Below, piece after piece: positions 41,821 through 51,207 of a stretch of DNA of 64,000 nucleotides. The number at the start of each line of letters is the position of its first letter. The first letter of the stretch is position 1. Where the stretch lies: the NCBI RefSeq assembly GCF_000466385.1, contig NZ_KE952812.1, forward strand, positions 1 to 64,000, given 5' to 3'. The DNA comes from Aneurinibacillus aneurinilyticus ATCC 12856. Its GTDB lineage: Bacteria > Bacillota > Bacilli > Aneurinibacillales > Aneurinibacillaceae. The notes under the pieces were generated by a model. It was not told the DNA's origin, made no database searches, and saw nothing but the letters and a program-made list of their open reading frames with translations. The position numbers and the translations under genes were made by a program.

Positions 41821-41847
41821 AAAAGGAGGAGTTCATCCTCCTTTTTT
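41821..41847 (+). terminator. Terminator of the malic enzyme gene
   Basis: AAAAGGAGGA pairs with TCCTCCTTTT, followed by TT. The fadR-like gene may therefore have its own promoter or depend on read-through. Confidence 0.8.
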
Positions 41848-41885
41848 GCCGAGGAAAAATAAAAAGAGCAAGCAAGGTGAGAAAT

Positions 41886-42566
41886 GTGTCAATTATGCCT
41901 GAGCAGCGCAAGGTCTATCAGGAAATTCTGCTGGAAATTAATCGAATCATTAAGGAAGACGGGTTAAAGCCGGGGGATAAACTGCCTTCAGAACGGGAGC
42001 TATCGGAACGTTTGCAGGTCGGACGTTCTTCCGTACGGGAGGCGCTGCGGGCGCTGGAACTTCTAGGACTTATCACAACGCGCCGGGGGGAAGGAACGTT
42101 TATCCAACATTACCGTCACAACCAGCTTATTAATCTCATCGGAGCGTACATTCTAAAGGATTACAAGACGCGAAATGATCTGGTGGAGATGAGGAAGATA
42201 TTAGAAATTGATGCGGTGCGCCTCGCGTGCAAACGTGCACGTGATAAGCACTTTGCCGAGATGGAACGTATCATTCTTCAAGGGGAAGAACGCATCCGAC
42301 AGGGACAGGTGCCTACAGAGGAAGATTATTTGTTCCACAGGGCGATTTGTCGTTCCAGCCGTAATTCGGTGTTGCATCGGATGTGGGTTCCGCTTGTTGA
42401 ATACAGCAAGGCGATTCGGGAGAGCTCGCTTGCACGTGAAGGACGGGCAGAAGAAGGCTTCAAGGAGCATCGGGCGATTCTTGAAGCGATTCGGGCGGGA
42501 AATGAAGAAGAAGCTGTACGCCGCATGGCTCATCATTTAGAGAACAGTATTTTATATCCGCGCTAA
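41886..42566 (+). CDS. GntR-family regulator, FadR subfamily
   Basis: A 226-residue protein. The winged helix has G-D-K-L-P-S-E-R-E-L-S-E-R-L, R-S-S-V-R-E-A-L-R-A-L-E and a wing R-R-G-E-G-T-F-I. The FCD ligand domain follows, with R-K-I-L-E-I-D-A-V, F-H-R-A-I and the late E-H-R-A-I-L metal-site His. It probably binds an organic or fatty acid. The start is GTG at 41886, five bases after AGGTGA; ATG at 41895 is possible. It sits between the malic enzyme and acetyl-CoA carboxylase genes. Confidence 0.88.
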   Translation: MSIMPEQRKVYQEILLEINRIIKEDGLKPGDKLPSERELSERLQVGRSSVREALRALELLGLITTRRGEGTFIQHYRHNQLINLIGAYILKDYKTRNDLVEMRKILEIDAVRLACKRARDKHFAEMERIILQGEERIRQGQVPTEEDYLFHRAICRSSRNSVLHRMWVPLVEYSKAIRESSLAREGRAEEGFKEHRAILEAIRAGNEEEAVRRMAHHLENSILYPR

Positions 42567-42652
42567 ATATGCTATATCGATAAGGCAAATTCTATAGAAA
42601 AAGGGTAGAATGATGATGAGCAACATATATTTGGTAAGGAGGATGAGCCGGA

Positions 42653-42835
42653 ATGTGGACGGTCATCTATATCGCCCCGAGTGCAAAAATTGCGGAAAAA
42701 ATTCAAGATAAGCTGACAGCCGAAGGGTTTCTCGTGAAACTTCGCCAGTCCGGTATATCCAAGCAGTATGAAATTCTCGTTCCGGCGGGAGAAGTGAATG
42801 AAGTTCAGGAAGTATTGAGCACAATTCTACATTGA
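42653..42835 (+). CDS. Small DUF2007-like protein
   Basis: A 60-residue protein: W-T-V-I-Y-I-A-P-S-A-K-I-A-E-K-I-Q, then G-F-L-V-K-L-R-Q and Y-E-I-L-V-P-A-G-E-V-N-E-V-Q-E-V-L. The pattern (strand-helix-strand, strand-helix) resembles the DUF2007 signal-transducer-like fold, which binds small ligands. The ribosome site is AAGGAGGATGAGCCGGA. It directly precedes accD and may be in the same unit. Assignment tentative. Confidence 0.65.
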   Translation: MWTVIYIAPSAKIAEKIQDKLTAEGFLVKLRQSGISKQYEILVPAGEVNEVQEVLSTILH

Positions 42836-42861
42836 TGCGTTAGTTTTGAGAGAGGTGTATC

Positions 42862-43746
42862 GTGTTGTTAAAAGACATTTTCTATAAAAAAAGGCGTTAT
42901 GCAACCGTACAAGCAGAGCAGGGGCAAGCTCAGGCAGAGAAGCCGACAGTAAAAGAAGTGCCGGAAGGACTGATGACAAAATGTCCAGAATGCGGCACGA
43001 TTGCCTACGCCAAAGAGCTGGAAAAAAACTTGAAAGTATGTCAAGGATGCGGCCATCATTTCCCAATGACGGCATTTGAACGGATTGCCATGCTGGTAGA
43101 TGAAGGGCGTTTCTTTGAGTATGACAGCGAACTTTTGTCTACAGATCCGTTGAATTTTCCAGATTATACGGCAAAGCTGGAAAAAGACATGGAGAAGTCC
43201 GGATTATCGGAAGCGGTCGTTACAGGAGAAGGAACCATCAAGGGATATCCAGCCATTATTGCTGTAATGGACTCTCGTTTCCGAATGGGAAGTATGGGCT
43301 CCGTTGTCGGGGAGAAAATTGCCCGTGCTATTGAACGAGCGATTGAAAAACGCTATCCGTTCATTCTGTTCTCCGCTTCCGGTGGCGCGCGGATGCAGGA
43401 AGGCGTATTGAGCCTTATGCAGATGGCGAAAACGAGCGCCGCACTTGCCAAGCTGGATGCAGCAAGGGGGTTATACATCTCTGTTATGACCAACCCTACG
43501 ACCGGTGGCGTATCTGCCAGCTTTGCTTCGCTTGGTGACTATAATTTTGCCGAGCCTGGTGCATTAATCGGCTTTGCGGGACGGCGGATTATTATGCAGA
43601 CTATTCGTCAGGAGCTGCCGGAAGATTTCCAGACAGCGGAATTTCTTCTGAAGAAAGGGCAACTTGATAGGGTCATTCCTCGTAAAGAATTGCGTGATAC
43701 TCTTGTGACGATTCTTGATATGCATACGGAAAGGAGGGAAAACTAA
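42862..43746 (+). CDS. accD: Acetyl-CoA carboxylase carboxyltransferase beta subunit
   Basis: A 294-residue subunit. The N-terminal zinc ribbon is K-C-P-E-C-G ... V-C-Q-G-C-G. The crotonase-fold core has [12 protein letters not shown] and [12 protein letters not shown]. It joins AccA to move the carboxyl from biotin to acetyl-CoA, the first step of fatty acid synthesis. A GTG start follows AGAGAGGTGTATC. The stop overlaps the accA start region (43746). Confidence 0.96.
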   Translation: MLLKDIFYKKRRYATVQAEQGQAQAEKPTVKEVPEGLMTKCPECGTIAYAKELEKNLKVCQGCGHHFPMTAFERIAMLVDEGRFFEYDSELLSTDPLNFPDYTAKLEKDMEKSGLSEAVVTGEGTIKGYPAIIAVMDSRFRMGSMGSVVGEKIARAIERAIEKRYPFILFSASGGARMQEGVLSLMQMAKTSAALAKLDAARGLYISVMTNPTTGGVSASFASLGDYNFAEPGALIGFAGRRIIMQTIRQELPEDFQTAEFLLKKGQLDRVIPRKELRDTLVTILDMHTERREN

Positions 43747-44714
43747 TGGCCGTAGAATTACCATTTGAGAAGCCGCTTCTGGAATTGGACGCAAAAATTG
43801 AAGAGCTACGCAAATTTACTCAAGAGAAGGATATCGATTTCACCGATGAAATTATAAAGCTGGAGGCAAGGGCTAAATCATTGGCTCAAGAGATATACGG
43901 GAACCTAACTCCATGGCAGCGTGTAATGCTGGCTCGGCACCCGGAACGTCCTACTACGCTTGATTTAATTGGCGAGTTATTTACCGACTTCATTGAGTTG
44001 CATGGGGATCGGCTTTATGGTGAAGACGCTGCAATTGTTGGCGGGATTGCCAAATTTAACGGACAGCCGGTTACAGTAGTGGGACACCAAAAAGGCCGGG
44101 ATACAAAAGAGAACATCGCGCGTAACTTTGGCAGCCCTCATCCTGAAGGTTATCGGAAGGCGCTGCGCTTGATGCAGCAAGCGGACAAGTTTAACCGCCC
44201 GATCATCTGCTTCATCAATACGCAGGGAGCATACCCTGGCAAGGCAGCGGAGGAGCGTGGACAAAGTGAAGCTATTGCTCGTAATTTGCGTGAGATGGCT
44301 TCATTCGGAGTACCGATACTATGCGTTGTAACCGGAGAAGGTGGAAGCGGCGGTGCGATAGCACTCGGTGTGGGCAATCGTCTGTTGATGATGGAAAATG
44401 CCTTTTACTCTGTTATTTCACCGGAAGGGGCGGCGTCGATTCTGTGGAAGGATTCGACTCAGGCGCAGCGTGCTGCCGAGTCGATGAAAATCACGGCAAA
44501 CGATTTGCATGAATTAGGTGTGGTGGATGAGATTGTACCTGAGCCGATTGGCGGTGCGCATCGCCATCTCAAGGAAACAGCGGCTTCTCTTCATGCAGCG
44601 CTGACAAGGCATTTGGCTGAATTGAAAGGCATGAGCCGGGAGGAATTGATTGAGGATCGCTATGAGAAGTACAAGGCGATAGGACAATATGCAGCTCTCA
44701 CAGAATCTATCTAG
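43746..44714 (+). CDS. accA: Acetyl-CoA carboxylase carboxyltransferase alpha subunit
   Basis: A 322-residue subunit. After the helical N-terminus ([15 protein letters not shown]) come [13 protein letters not shown] and [15 protein letters not shown], then G-E-G-G-S-G-G-A. Ribosome site GGAGGGAAAACTA lies in accD, with the ATG at accD's stop. The next gene is pyk, not pfkA. Confidence 0.96.
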   Translation: MAVELPFEKPLLELDAKIEELRKFTQEKDIDFTDEIIKLEARAKSLAQEIYGNLTPWQRVMLARHPERPTTLDLIGELFTDFIELHGDRLYGEDAAIVGGIAKFNGQPVTVVGHQKGRDTKENIARNFGSPHPEGYRKALRLMQQADKFNRPIICFINTQGAYPGKAAEERGQSEAIARNLREMASFGVPILCVVTGEGGSGGAIALGVGNRLLMMENAFYSVISPEGAASILWKDSTQAQRAAESMKITANDLHELGVVDEIVPEPIGGAHRHLKETAASLHAALTRHLAELKGMSREELIEDRYEKYKAIGQYAALTESI

Positions 44715-44728
44715 GAGGTCCGCAAACG

Positions 44729-46480
44729 ATGCGAAAAACGAAGATTGTATGTACGATTGGTCCTGCAAGCGAATCAGCTGAAACACTAAAGGCATTGATG
44801 GAAGCGGGGATGAATGTGGCCCGTTTGAATTTTTCTCACGGTTCGCATGAGGAGCATAGCGCGCGAATTGCCACGATTCGCCGGGCTGCTTCAGAACTTG
44901 GAAAGAACGTGGCAATTCTGCTGGATACGAAAGGACCTGAAATTCGTACGGGCGTATTAGAAAAGCCATCTGTAGAGCTTGTGGAAGGTCAGATAATCAT
45001 ATTGACCACAGAAGAAATCAAAGGCAACGAGAAGCGTGTGTCGGTAACATACGAAGGACTTCCACAAGATGTCCATTCAGGATGCACGATTCTCATTGAT
45101 GATGGGTTAATCGAACTAACGGTTGAAAAGGTTGAAGGTACGGATATTTATTGCCGTATTCGCAATGGCGGAACACTAAAGGACAGAAAAGGGGTTAACG
45201 TACCGGGGGTGCAAATTGGACTTCCGGGCATTACGGAAAAAGATGCAAAGGACATCCAGTTCGGCATTGAGCAGGGAATCGATATCATCGCTGCCTCCTT
45301 CGTCCGTAAGGCTGAGGACGTGTTGGAAATCCGTGAAATTCTTGAACGACATAACGCCGATATTCACATCATCTCGAAAATTGAAAATCATGAGGGGGTA
45401 AATAATGCAGCAGATATTTTGGCTGTCTCCGATGGATTGATGGTGGCTCGAGGAGATCTTGGTGTAGAAATTCCGGCTGAAGAAGTGCCTCTTGTGCAAA
45501 AGGAATTGATTCGCCGTTGTAATGAAGTTGGCAAACCGGTTATTACTGCAACGCAAATGCTGGACTCTATGCAACGCAATCCCCGTCCTACCCGCGCAGA
45601 AGCGAGCGATGTCGCGAACGCGATTTTTGACGGAACGGATGCCATTATGCTGTCAGGGGAGACCGCGGCGGGTAAATATCCGGTAGAAGCCGTAGAAACA
45701 ATGAAGCGGATTGCTGAGCGAACGGAAACGGCGCTTGCATACCGTGAGATTCTACATACGAATTCTGTTGCCAAGCAAACCGTCATTCCGGACGCACTTA
45801 GCCAGGCGGTAGCGAATGTAGCTTTTGACCTGGATGCACAGGCGATTATTACTGCGACCGAAAGTGGTCATACAGCCCGTATTGTATCTAAATTTCGCCC
45901 GAAAGCGCCAATTATTGCGGTGACACCGAACCTGCACATCTGCCGTAAGTTGGCGCTTGTTTGGGGCGTGATTCCGCTTCATAGCGAACCAACGGAAAGC
46001 ACGGATGAGATGCTTGACAGCTCTGTGCGTACAGCTGTTCGTTCCGGTATTGTCAAACGTGGTGATCTGGTAGTTATTACGGCAGGTGTGCCGGTACGTG
46101 AACCTGGAACGACTAACTTGCTGAAAGTCCATATTGTAGGCGATGTAGTTGCACGCGGACAGGGGATCGGACATGGCACTGCTACAGGTAAAGTGCTTAT
46201 AGCCAAAGACGGCACCGAGACTCCACCTGCGAAGGGAACGAATTTTATTGTAGTTGCCAAAGCTACAGATCGTGAAATGATGCCATTAATTCAAAAAGCG
46301 AGTGCACTCGTAGTTGAAGAAGGCGGATTGACATCCCATGCTGCAGTTGTCGGTTTGAATCTCGGTATTCCGGTTATTGTCGGTGTGGCGAATGCAGATC
46401 AACTGTTTGAAAATGGTGATGAAGTAACGGTTGACTCGTCCAGCGGATGCATTTATGCCGGTTTTGCCCGAATTTTATAA
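44729..46480 (+). CDS. pyk: Pyruvate kinase with C-terminal PEP-utiliser domain
   Basis: A 583-residue enzyme converting PEP and ADP to pyruvate and ATP. It begins [14 protein letters not shown] and has [18 protein letters not shown] and the metal/catalytic A-R-G-D-L-G-V-E, with M-L-D-S-M. An extra C-terminal domain (about 475-583) carries [11 protein letters not shown], as in other Bacillales. It lies 14 bases after accA, so it is cotranscribed with accDA. Confidence 0.96.
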   Translation: MRKTKIVCTIGPASESAETLKALMEAGMNVARLNFSHGSHEEHSARIATIRRAASELGKNVAILLDTKGPEIRTGVLEKPSVELVEGQIIILTTEEIKGNEKRVSVTYEGLPQDVHSGCTILIDDGLIELTVEKVEGTDIYCRIRNGGTLKDRKGVNVPGVQIGLPGITEKDAKDIQFGIEQGIDIIAASFVRKAEDVLEIREILERHNADIHIISKIENHEGVNNAADILAVSDGLMVARGDLGVEIPAEEVPLVQKELIRRCNEVGKPVITATQMLDSMQRNPRPTRAEASDVANAIFDGTDAIMLSGETAAGKYPVEAVETMKRIAERTETALAYREILHTNSVAKQTVIPDALSQAVANVAFDLDAQAIITATESGHTARIVSKFRPKAPIIAVTPNLHICRKLALVWGVIPLHSEPTESTDEMLDSSVRTAVRSGIVKRGDLVVITAGVPVREPGTTNLLKVHIVGDVVARGQGIGHGTATGKVLIAKDGTETPPAKGTNFIVVAKATDREMMPLIQKASALVVEEGGLTSHAAVVGLNLGIPVIVGVANADQLFENGDEVTVDSSSGCIYAGFARIL

Positions 46481-46492
46481 AGGTGGACAAAC

Positions 46493-46921
46493 ATGGAAGA
46501 AAAAGAGAAGTGGTTTGAGACAACTATACGGGTCCGTTATCAGGAGACGGATCAGATGCAGGTTGCCTATCATGCCAATTATCTGGTTTGGTTCGAAGTA
46601 GGGAGAACGGAGATGATTCGGCAGATGGGATTTTCTTATCGTCGGTTTGAAGATTTGGGATTCATGCTTCCTGTAACGGAAGCGAATGTAAAATATAAGC
46701 GTTCCGCCCGCTATGATGATGAAGTGCTCATTCGTACAAAAGTTAATCTTTGCGAAGGAGTTCGCCTGGTGCTTGGTTATGAAGCGCTGCGCCTGCCCGA
46801 TTGTGAGCTGCTTGCTTCAGGAGAAACGCACCATGTATGGACATCGCTCAATTTGAAGCCGGTACGTTTGGAGAGGCGGGCTCCTGAATTGTATGCTCTG
46901 ATGAAACAGTACGAAGGGTAG
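46493..46921 (+). CDS. Acyl-CoA thioesterase (YbgC/4HBT-like)
   Basis: A 142-residue hotdog-fold protein with V-R-Y-Q-E-T-D-Q-M-Q-V-A-Y-H-A-N-Y-L-V-W-F-E, including the family Asp and the Y-H-x-x-Y motif. It hydrolyses an acyl-CoA in the cytosol; chain length cannot be told. The ribosome site AAGGTGGACAAAC lies just after the pyk stop. Confidence 0.85.
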   Translation: MEEKEKWFETTIRVRYQETDQMQVAYHANYLVWFEVGRTEMIRQMGFSYRRFEDLGFMLPVTEANVKYKRSARYDDEVLIRTKVNLCEGVRLVLGYEALRLPDCELLASGETHHVWTSLNLKPVRLERRAPELYALMKQYEG

Positions 46922-46943
46922 GAGAAAGGAGGAAGAAGACACC

Positions 46944-47351
46944 ATGCGTGTGCTTATTATGCTTTTTCTGCTTGTGCCGATATTGGAAATTTGGTTTCTG
47001 GTGGCAGCAGGCAGAGGGATCGGATGGGGTCCGGCATTGTTGTTATGTGTTTTGACCGGAGTAATTGGAGCCTGGCTTGCCAAGAGAGAAGGTTTGCAAA
47101 TTTTCCGGCTGGCACAGGTACAGCTGAGTCGTGGTGAATTGCCTGGAGAAGCAATTTTGGACGGTATATGCGTATTCATGGGAGGTCTTCTTCTTCTGGC
47201 ACCCGGATTCCTTTCGGATATTGTCGGTTTTTTGCTATTAATCCCGTACACCAGAGGAATTGCCAAGCTGTTTATCAAGCGTTGGTTATACAAGCGAATA
47301 CGAAACGGGCAGCTTAATATATTCACATTTAACCGATTTAATCGGTTTTAA
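46944..47351 (+). CDS. fxsA: FxsA-family membrane protein
   Basis: A 135-residue protein with about four spans. It contains P-I-L-E-I-W, G-A-W-L-A-K-R-E-G-L and L-L-A-P-G-F-L-S-D-I-V-G-F-L-L-L-I-P, the FxsA signature. E. coli FxsA eases F-factor exclusion of phage T7. A common neighbour of pyk in Bacillus. Ribosome site GAAAGGAGGAAGAAGACACC. Confidence 0.92.
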   Translation: MRVLIMLFLLVPILEIWFLVAAGRGIGWGPALLLCVLTGVIGAWLAKREGLQIFRLAQVQLSRGELPGEAILDGICVFMGGLLLLAPGFLSDIVGFLLLIPYTRGIAKLFIKRWLYKRIRNGQLNIFTFNRFNRF

Positions 47352-47354
47352 GAG

Positions 47355-47406
47355 AAAGAGCGTATGATTGCCGTAATAGTAGTTGCGGTTTTTATACGCT
47401 TTTTTG
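47355..47406 (+). terminator. Terminator of the accDA-pyk-fxsA unit
   Basis: AAAGAGCGTAT and ATACGCTTTTTT form the outer stem around a long loop, ending in a T-run. Confidence 0.65.
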
Positions 47407-47489
47407 TTTTTTACTATGAGAATGTTGAATAATAGGAAAAATAGGAATAGAATAGCATAAATACAGAAAGAGAAAGTTGAGGGGTGTAA

Positions 47490-48476
47490 ATGAGAACTTT
47501 AGAGAGAATAAGCAAGTTTGTGGGCGATACATTTGCAATTTGGGTGTTGCTGTTTGCTGTTCTGGCATTTAGTATGCCTGACTCTTTCGCCTGGCTGGCG
47601 AAATATACTGTTCCATTGTTGGGAATCATTATGTTCGGTATGGGCCTTACTTTGTCAACAAATGATTTTAAGGAAGTGTTCCGACGTCCGAAAGATGTTT
47701 TGATCGGCGTTATCGGTCAATTTTTAATTATGCCACTACTTGCATTTGGATTAGCCAAGGGGCTGAATCTTCCGCCTGAAATAGCCGTTGGTGTTATCCT
47801 GGTCGGTTGTTGTCCGGGAGGTACCGCTTCAAACGTAATGACATATTTGGCCAAAGGTGATGTAGCGCTATCTGTAGCGATTACTTCGGTTACGACCGTA
47901 CTTGCACCGGTAGTTACTCCCTTTTTAATTTTGCTGTTTGCTAGTGAATGGATTCCGGTAAATGCCGGTTCGCTGTTCTGGTCTATTATACAAATTGTTA
48001 TTATACCTATTATACTTGGTTTCCTTGCTAAAACCTTATTCCAAAAGCCGGCAGAAGTAGGAGCGAAGGCACTGCCGCTGATCTCCGTTATCGCTATTAT
48101 TGCCATCGTATGCGGAGTCGTAGCGAGCAGTCAGGAAAAAATAGCAACATCAGGGCTTCAGATTTTTGGTGTCGTTATCATACACAATGTATTAGGTCTT
48201 CTTATCGGATTTTTATTTGGCAAGATGCTTGGAATGGACATGGCTAAACGCAAAGCGGTATCCATTGAGGTGGGAATGCAGAATTCAGGGCTTGGGGTAG
48301 CGATTGCTACTGCGCATTTCTCCCCGTTATCCGCTGTGCCGAGCGCTATTTTTAGCGTGTGGCATAACATCTCCGGGCCGATTGCGGCTACGATTTTCAG
48401 CCGGATGAAAGGGCAGGAGGAAGACGGTGAGACAAAGCTGTCTCTTCCATCGAAAAATACGACAATCGAGAAATAA
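47490..48476 (+). CDS. Bile acid:sodium symporter-family transporter (YocS-like)
   Basis: A 328-residue protein with about ten spans. Marks include M-F-G-M-G-L-T-L-S, V-G-C-C-P-G-G-T-A-S-N-V (crossover motif) and S-I-E-V-G-M-Q-N-S-G-L-G. The family takes up organic anions with sodium; the substrate is open. It is single, between two terminators; the ribosome site TTGAGGGGTGTAA is fair. It is not part of the usual Bacillus block and may be an insertion. Confidence 0.88.
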   Translation: MRTLERISKFVGDTFAIWVLLFAVLAFSMPDSFAWLAKYTVPLLGIIMFGMGLTLSTNDFKEVFRRPKDVLIGVIGQFLIMPLLAFGLAKGLNLPPEIAVGVILVGCCPGGTASNVMTYLAKGDVALSVAITSVTTVLAPVVTPFLILLFASEWIPVNAGSLFWSIIQIVIIPIILGFLAKTLFQKPAEVGAKALPLISVIAIIAIVCGVVASSQEKIATSGLQIFGVVIIHNVLGLLIGFLFGKMLGMDMAKRKAVSIEVGMQNSGLGVAIATAHFSPLSAVPSAIFSVWHNISGPIAATIFSRMKGQEEDGETKLSLPSKNTTIEK

Positions 48477-48481
48477 TGCAA

Positions 48482-48516
48482 AAACGGAGCCAGACATTGT
48501 TTGGCTCCGTTTCTAT
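48482..48516 (+). terminator. Terminator
   Basis: AAACGGAGCCA pairs with TGGCTCCGTTT, followed by CTATTT. It separates convergent genes. Confidence 0.75.
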
Positions 48517-48556
48517 TTAGTGGAAAAAGGACAAGCGAAGGCGTCCGCGAGCTTTT

Positions 48557-49690
48557 TTATGCAGGTGGTGTTCCTTTAATAAATAGCCATATGTCACGGA
48601 AGACGCCAGCGCCTTGCAGGGCATTGATGACGACAAGCAGGACGGGGCCTAGAATCAAGCCGAGAAAGCCAAACAGTTTAAGGCCTACGAATAGGGCGAT
48701 TAACGTGAGCAACGGGTCAAGTCCCACGTTGTCAGCCACGATTTTGGGCTCCATTACTTGCCGCTGTACGATAACAATTGCATAGAGAATTCCAAGTCCA
48801 ACGGCCAAGCGAATATCTCCATCAAAGAATGCGTATGCGATCCAGGGAACAAATACGGTACCAGTTCCAAGATACGGAAGCAAATCGACCAATCCGGTCA
48901 GAAGGCCGATGGAAACTGCATATGGTACACCGATAATGAAGAGGCCGATAATGACGATGACGGCGGTAATAGAGATTAATGTAAATTGTGCCTTAATAAA
49001 GCCAACAAGCGCTTTACGTAAATCTCCCGTTACTCGTGTGCTCCGTGTTATCAAATCTCCCGGGAGCATACTTTTTGTTTTGTGTGTAATTTTGTGGTAA
49101 TCCTTGCTGATAAAAAAGGCTGACAATACCGAGATGACCAGAACGGTTGCGGTATTCGGAATGGAGCTGAGCAGGTTGCTGATTCCACCCAGAAAAGTTT
49201 TGGTAATATTCGTTCCGGCCTGTGCAATTTTAGTCATTGCCTGTCCAACATTTTGCTGTATTTTTTCCTTGTAGCTAGCATCAAGATTGCTGTATAGATT
49301 CATGAAGCGATCATATAGGCTGGATTGCAGGCTATGCGATATGGAGTTTCTAGCATAATTGGAAAGCTGATCGATATAGATGGGCAGCATTTCCAAAAGC
49401 TTACCGATTTCGATAATTACCTGCGCCACAAGTATGGTCGTAATTCCCAGGATAACCAGAATAACGATGGTCAGCACGCTCGTTACCGCCAGCCAGCGAG
49501 GCCAGCGACCTCGATGCTCCAGCAAATCCACAGGACGTTTAATTAAATATGCGATAATGAAACCGATGATAAACGGGTACAGTAAAGGGGTAAGGAAAAA
49601 AGTAAGTTTATACGCAATGTAAATGACCCCGATAACAAGCAGAAAACGCAGTACTTGGAACAATCGGTGGTAAAATAAAGTAGTGTTCAT
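48557..49690 (-). CDS. ytvI: YtvI-like sporulation membrane protein (AI-2E transporter family)
   Basis: A 377-residue protein with about eight spans. Features are G-F-I-I-A-Y-L-I-K-R-P-V-D, a long central loop, and G-L-V-D-L-L-P-Y-L-G-T-G. It fits the AI-2E/YtvI family; in Bacillus YtvI is a sporulation protein next to citZ. The ribosome site AAAGGAGAGCGAA precedes the ATG. Confidence 0.88.
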   Translation of the reverse strand: MNTTLFYHRLFQVLRFLLVIGVIYIAYKLTFFLTPLLYPFIIGFIIAYLIKRPVDLLEHRGRWPRWLAVTSVLTIVILVILGITTILVAQVIIEIGKLLEMLPIYIDQLSNYARNSISHSLQSSLYDRFMNLYSNLDASYKEKIQQNVGQAMTKIAQAGTNITKTFLGGISNLLSSIPNTATVLVISVLSAFFISKDYHKITHKTKSMLPGDLITRSTRVTGDLRKALVGFIKAQFTLISITAVIVIIGLFIIGVPYAVSIGLLTGLVDLLPYLGTGTVFVPWIAYAFFDGDIRLAVGLGILYAIVIVQRQVMEPKIVADNVGLDPLLTLIALFVGLKLFGFLGLILGPVLLVVINALQGAGVFRDIWLFIKGTPPA

Positions 49691-49823
49691 TTCGCTCTCC
49701 TTTAAAAATGATGGGTCCGGATTGGCACTTTCTTAATTATCATTTTTAGGTTATGATAATTGTGGACAAAAAAGCAAGATTTTGTGTACGTTGTGGGATA
49801 TTTCACATTTTTTTTAAGAAACA

Positions 49824-49852
49824 TTCACAAATCAGATGAAATATTCTATAAT
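49824..49852 (+). promoter_or_regulatory. SigA-type promoter and structured leader of citZ
   Basis: TTCACA (49824-49829) and TATAAT (49847-49852) are 17 bp apart. The leader of about 120 bases has an outer stem (TGTCCTC near 49870 with GAGGACA near 49920) and an inner one (TTCAAGGG with CCCTGAA). No T-run follows. Confidence 0.65.
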
Positions 49853-49978
49853 GATTTTAAACTAAAGAAGTGTCCTCTCTCTTTTTTTATGCCTTCAAGG
49901 GCTTCCCTGAAAAGAATGAGGACATCTTCGAAAGAACGTCCGACAGATAAATTTTAGGGATAAAGGAGAGATAGTACT

Positions 49979-51088
49979 ATGTCAGCAAAAGGTTTAGAAG
50001 GTATTGTAGCTACTCAGTCTTCCATTAGTTCCATTATCGACGGAGTACTTACATATGCTGGTATTAACATTGATGAGCTTGCGGAAAACGCTTCATTTGA
50101 AGAAGTGGTATACTTGCTATGGCATGGACGCCTGCCAAAAGCTGATGAGCTGGCTCAGTTAAAGAAGGACCTGGCTGAAAACGCTACAATTCCAGAAGAC
50201 GTAATCGCGCTTCTGAAGGCAAGCCCGGAAGGCAACCATCCGATGTCTGTTCTCCGCACTGCGATCTCTGCTCTGGCCCTGTACGATCCCGAGGCGCAAG
50301 ATATGACCAGAGAAGCGAACCTGCGTAAAGCAACACGCTTGCAAGCAAAAGTAGCGACAGTTATTGCTGCTTACCATCGTCTTCGCCAAGGCAAAGAAAT
50401 CGTGGCTCCACGTCCGGATTTCTGTTTGGCGCAAAACTTCTTATACATGTTGAACGGAGAAGAGCCGAATCAAATCGCAATTGATGCGCTCGATACTGCA
50501 CTTGTTCTGCATGCTGACCACGAATTGAACGCCTCTACGTTCGCAGCCCGTGTTACGGTCGCTACCCTGTCCGACATCTATTCTGGTATTACTTCCGCCA
50601 TTGGCGCTCTGAAAGGACCGTTACATGGAGGAGCAAATGAAGCTGTAATGGCGATGCTTGAAGATATTAAAGATCCAGAACAAGCGGAGAGCTATGTTCG
50701 TGAGAAGCTGGCACAAAAAGTGAAAATTATGGGCTTTGGCCACCGTGTATACAAAGATGGGGATCCTCGTGCGAAACATTTGCGTAAAATGTCCGAGAAG
50801 CTGACAGGTATTACTGGACAGCCGCAATGGTACGAAATGTCCGTGAAAATTGATGAACTGGTAACTTCGGAAAAAGGCTTGAAGCCAAATGTAGACTTCT
50901 ACTCCGCTTCCGTATACCATAGTCTGGGGATTCCTCGCGATTTGTTTACGCCGATTTTTGCCATTAGCCGTATGGCTGGGTGGACAGCACATATTCTGGA
51001 GCAATACGAAAATAACCGTCTTATTCGTCCGCGTGCCGAATATGTCGGTCCAGTGAACGCTCACTACGTTCCACTTGACGAACGTTAA
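49979..51088 (+). CDS. citZ: Citrate synthase
   Basis: A 369-residue enzyme that opens the TCA cycle (oxaloacetate + acetyl-CoA to citrate). L-L-W-H-G-R-L-P near the start, L-H-A-D-H-E-L-N-A-S (active-site His), G-P-L-H-G-G-A-N-E-A-V, and G-F-G-H-R-V-Y-K with P-N-V-D-F-Y-S (catalytic Asp) are all present. The ribosome site AAGGAGAGATAGTACT precedes the ATG. First of citZ-icd-mdh. Confidence 0.96.
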   Translation: MSAKGLEGIVATQSSISSIIDGVLTYAGINIDELAENASFEEVVYLLWHGRLPKADELAQLKKDLAENATIPEDVIALLKASPEGNHPMSVLRTAISALALYDPEAQDMTREANLRKATRLQAKVATVIAAYHRLRQGKEIVAPRPDFCLAQNFLYMLNGEEPNQIAIDALDTALVLHADHELNASTFAARVTVATLSDIYSGITSAIGALKGPLHGGANEAVMAMLEDIKDPEQAESYVREKLAQKVKIMGFGHRVYKDGDPRAKHLRKMSEKLTGITGQPQWYEMSVKIDELVTSEKGLKPNVDFYSASVYHSLGIPRDLFTPIFAISRMAGWTAHILEQYENNRLIRPRAEYVGPVNAHYVPLDER

Positions 51089-51207
51089 AACATAAACAAA
51101 TTTTAGGCAGGGGGTTACGAAAGTACCCCTTTCCTATCTTTTATTCATATTGCGTAATCGGGGAAAAACCCGATAAGCTGTAATACATATCTTGGGAGGG
51201 TTATAAC

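Noticed and set aside
45176-46174. Minus-strand open frames opposite pyk
   Set aside because: They have no ribosome sites, and the pyk translation is complete and conserved.
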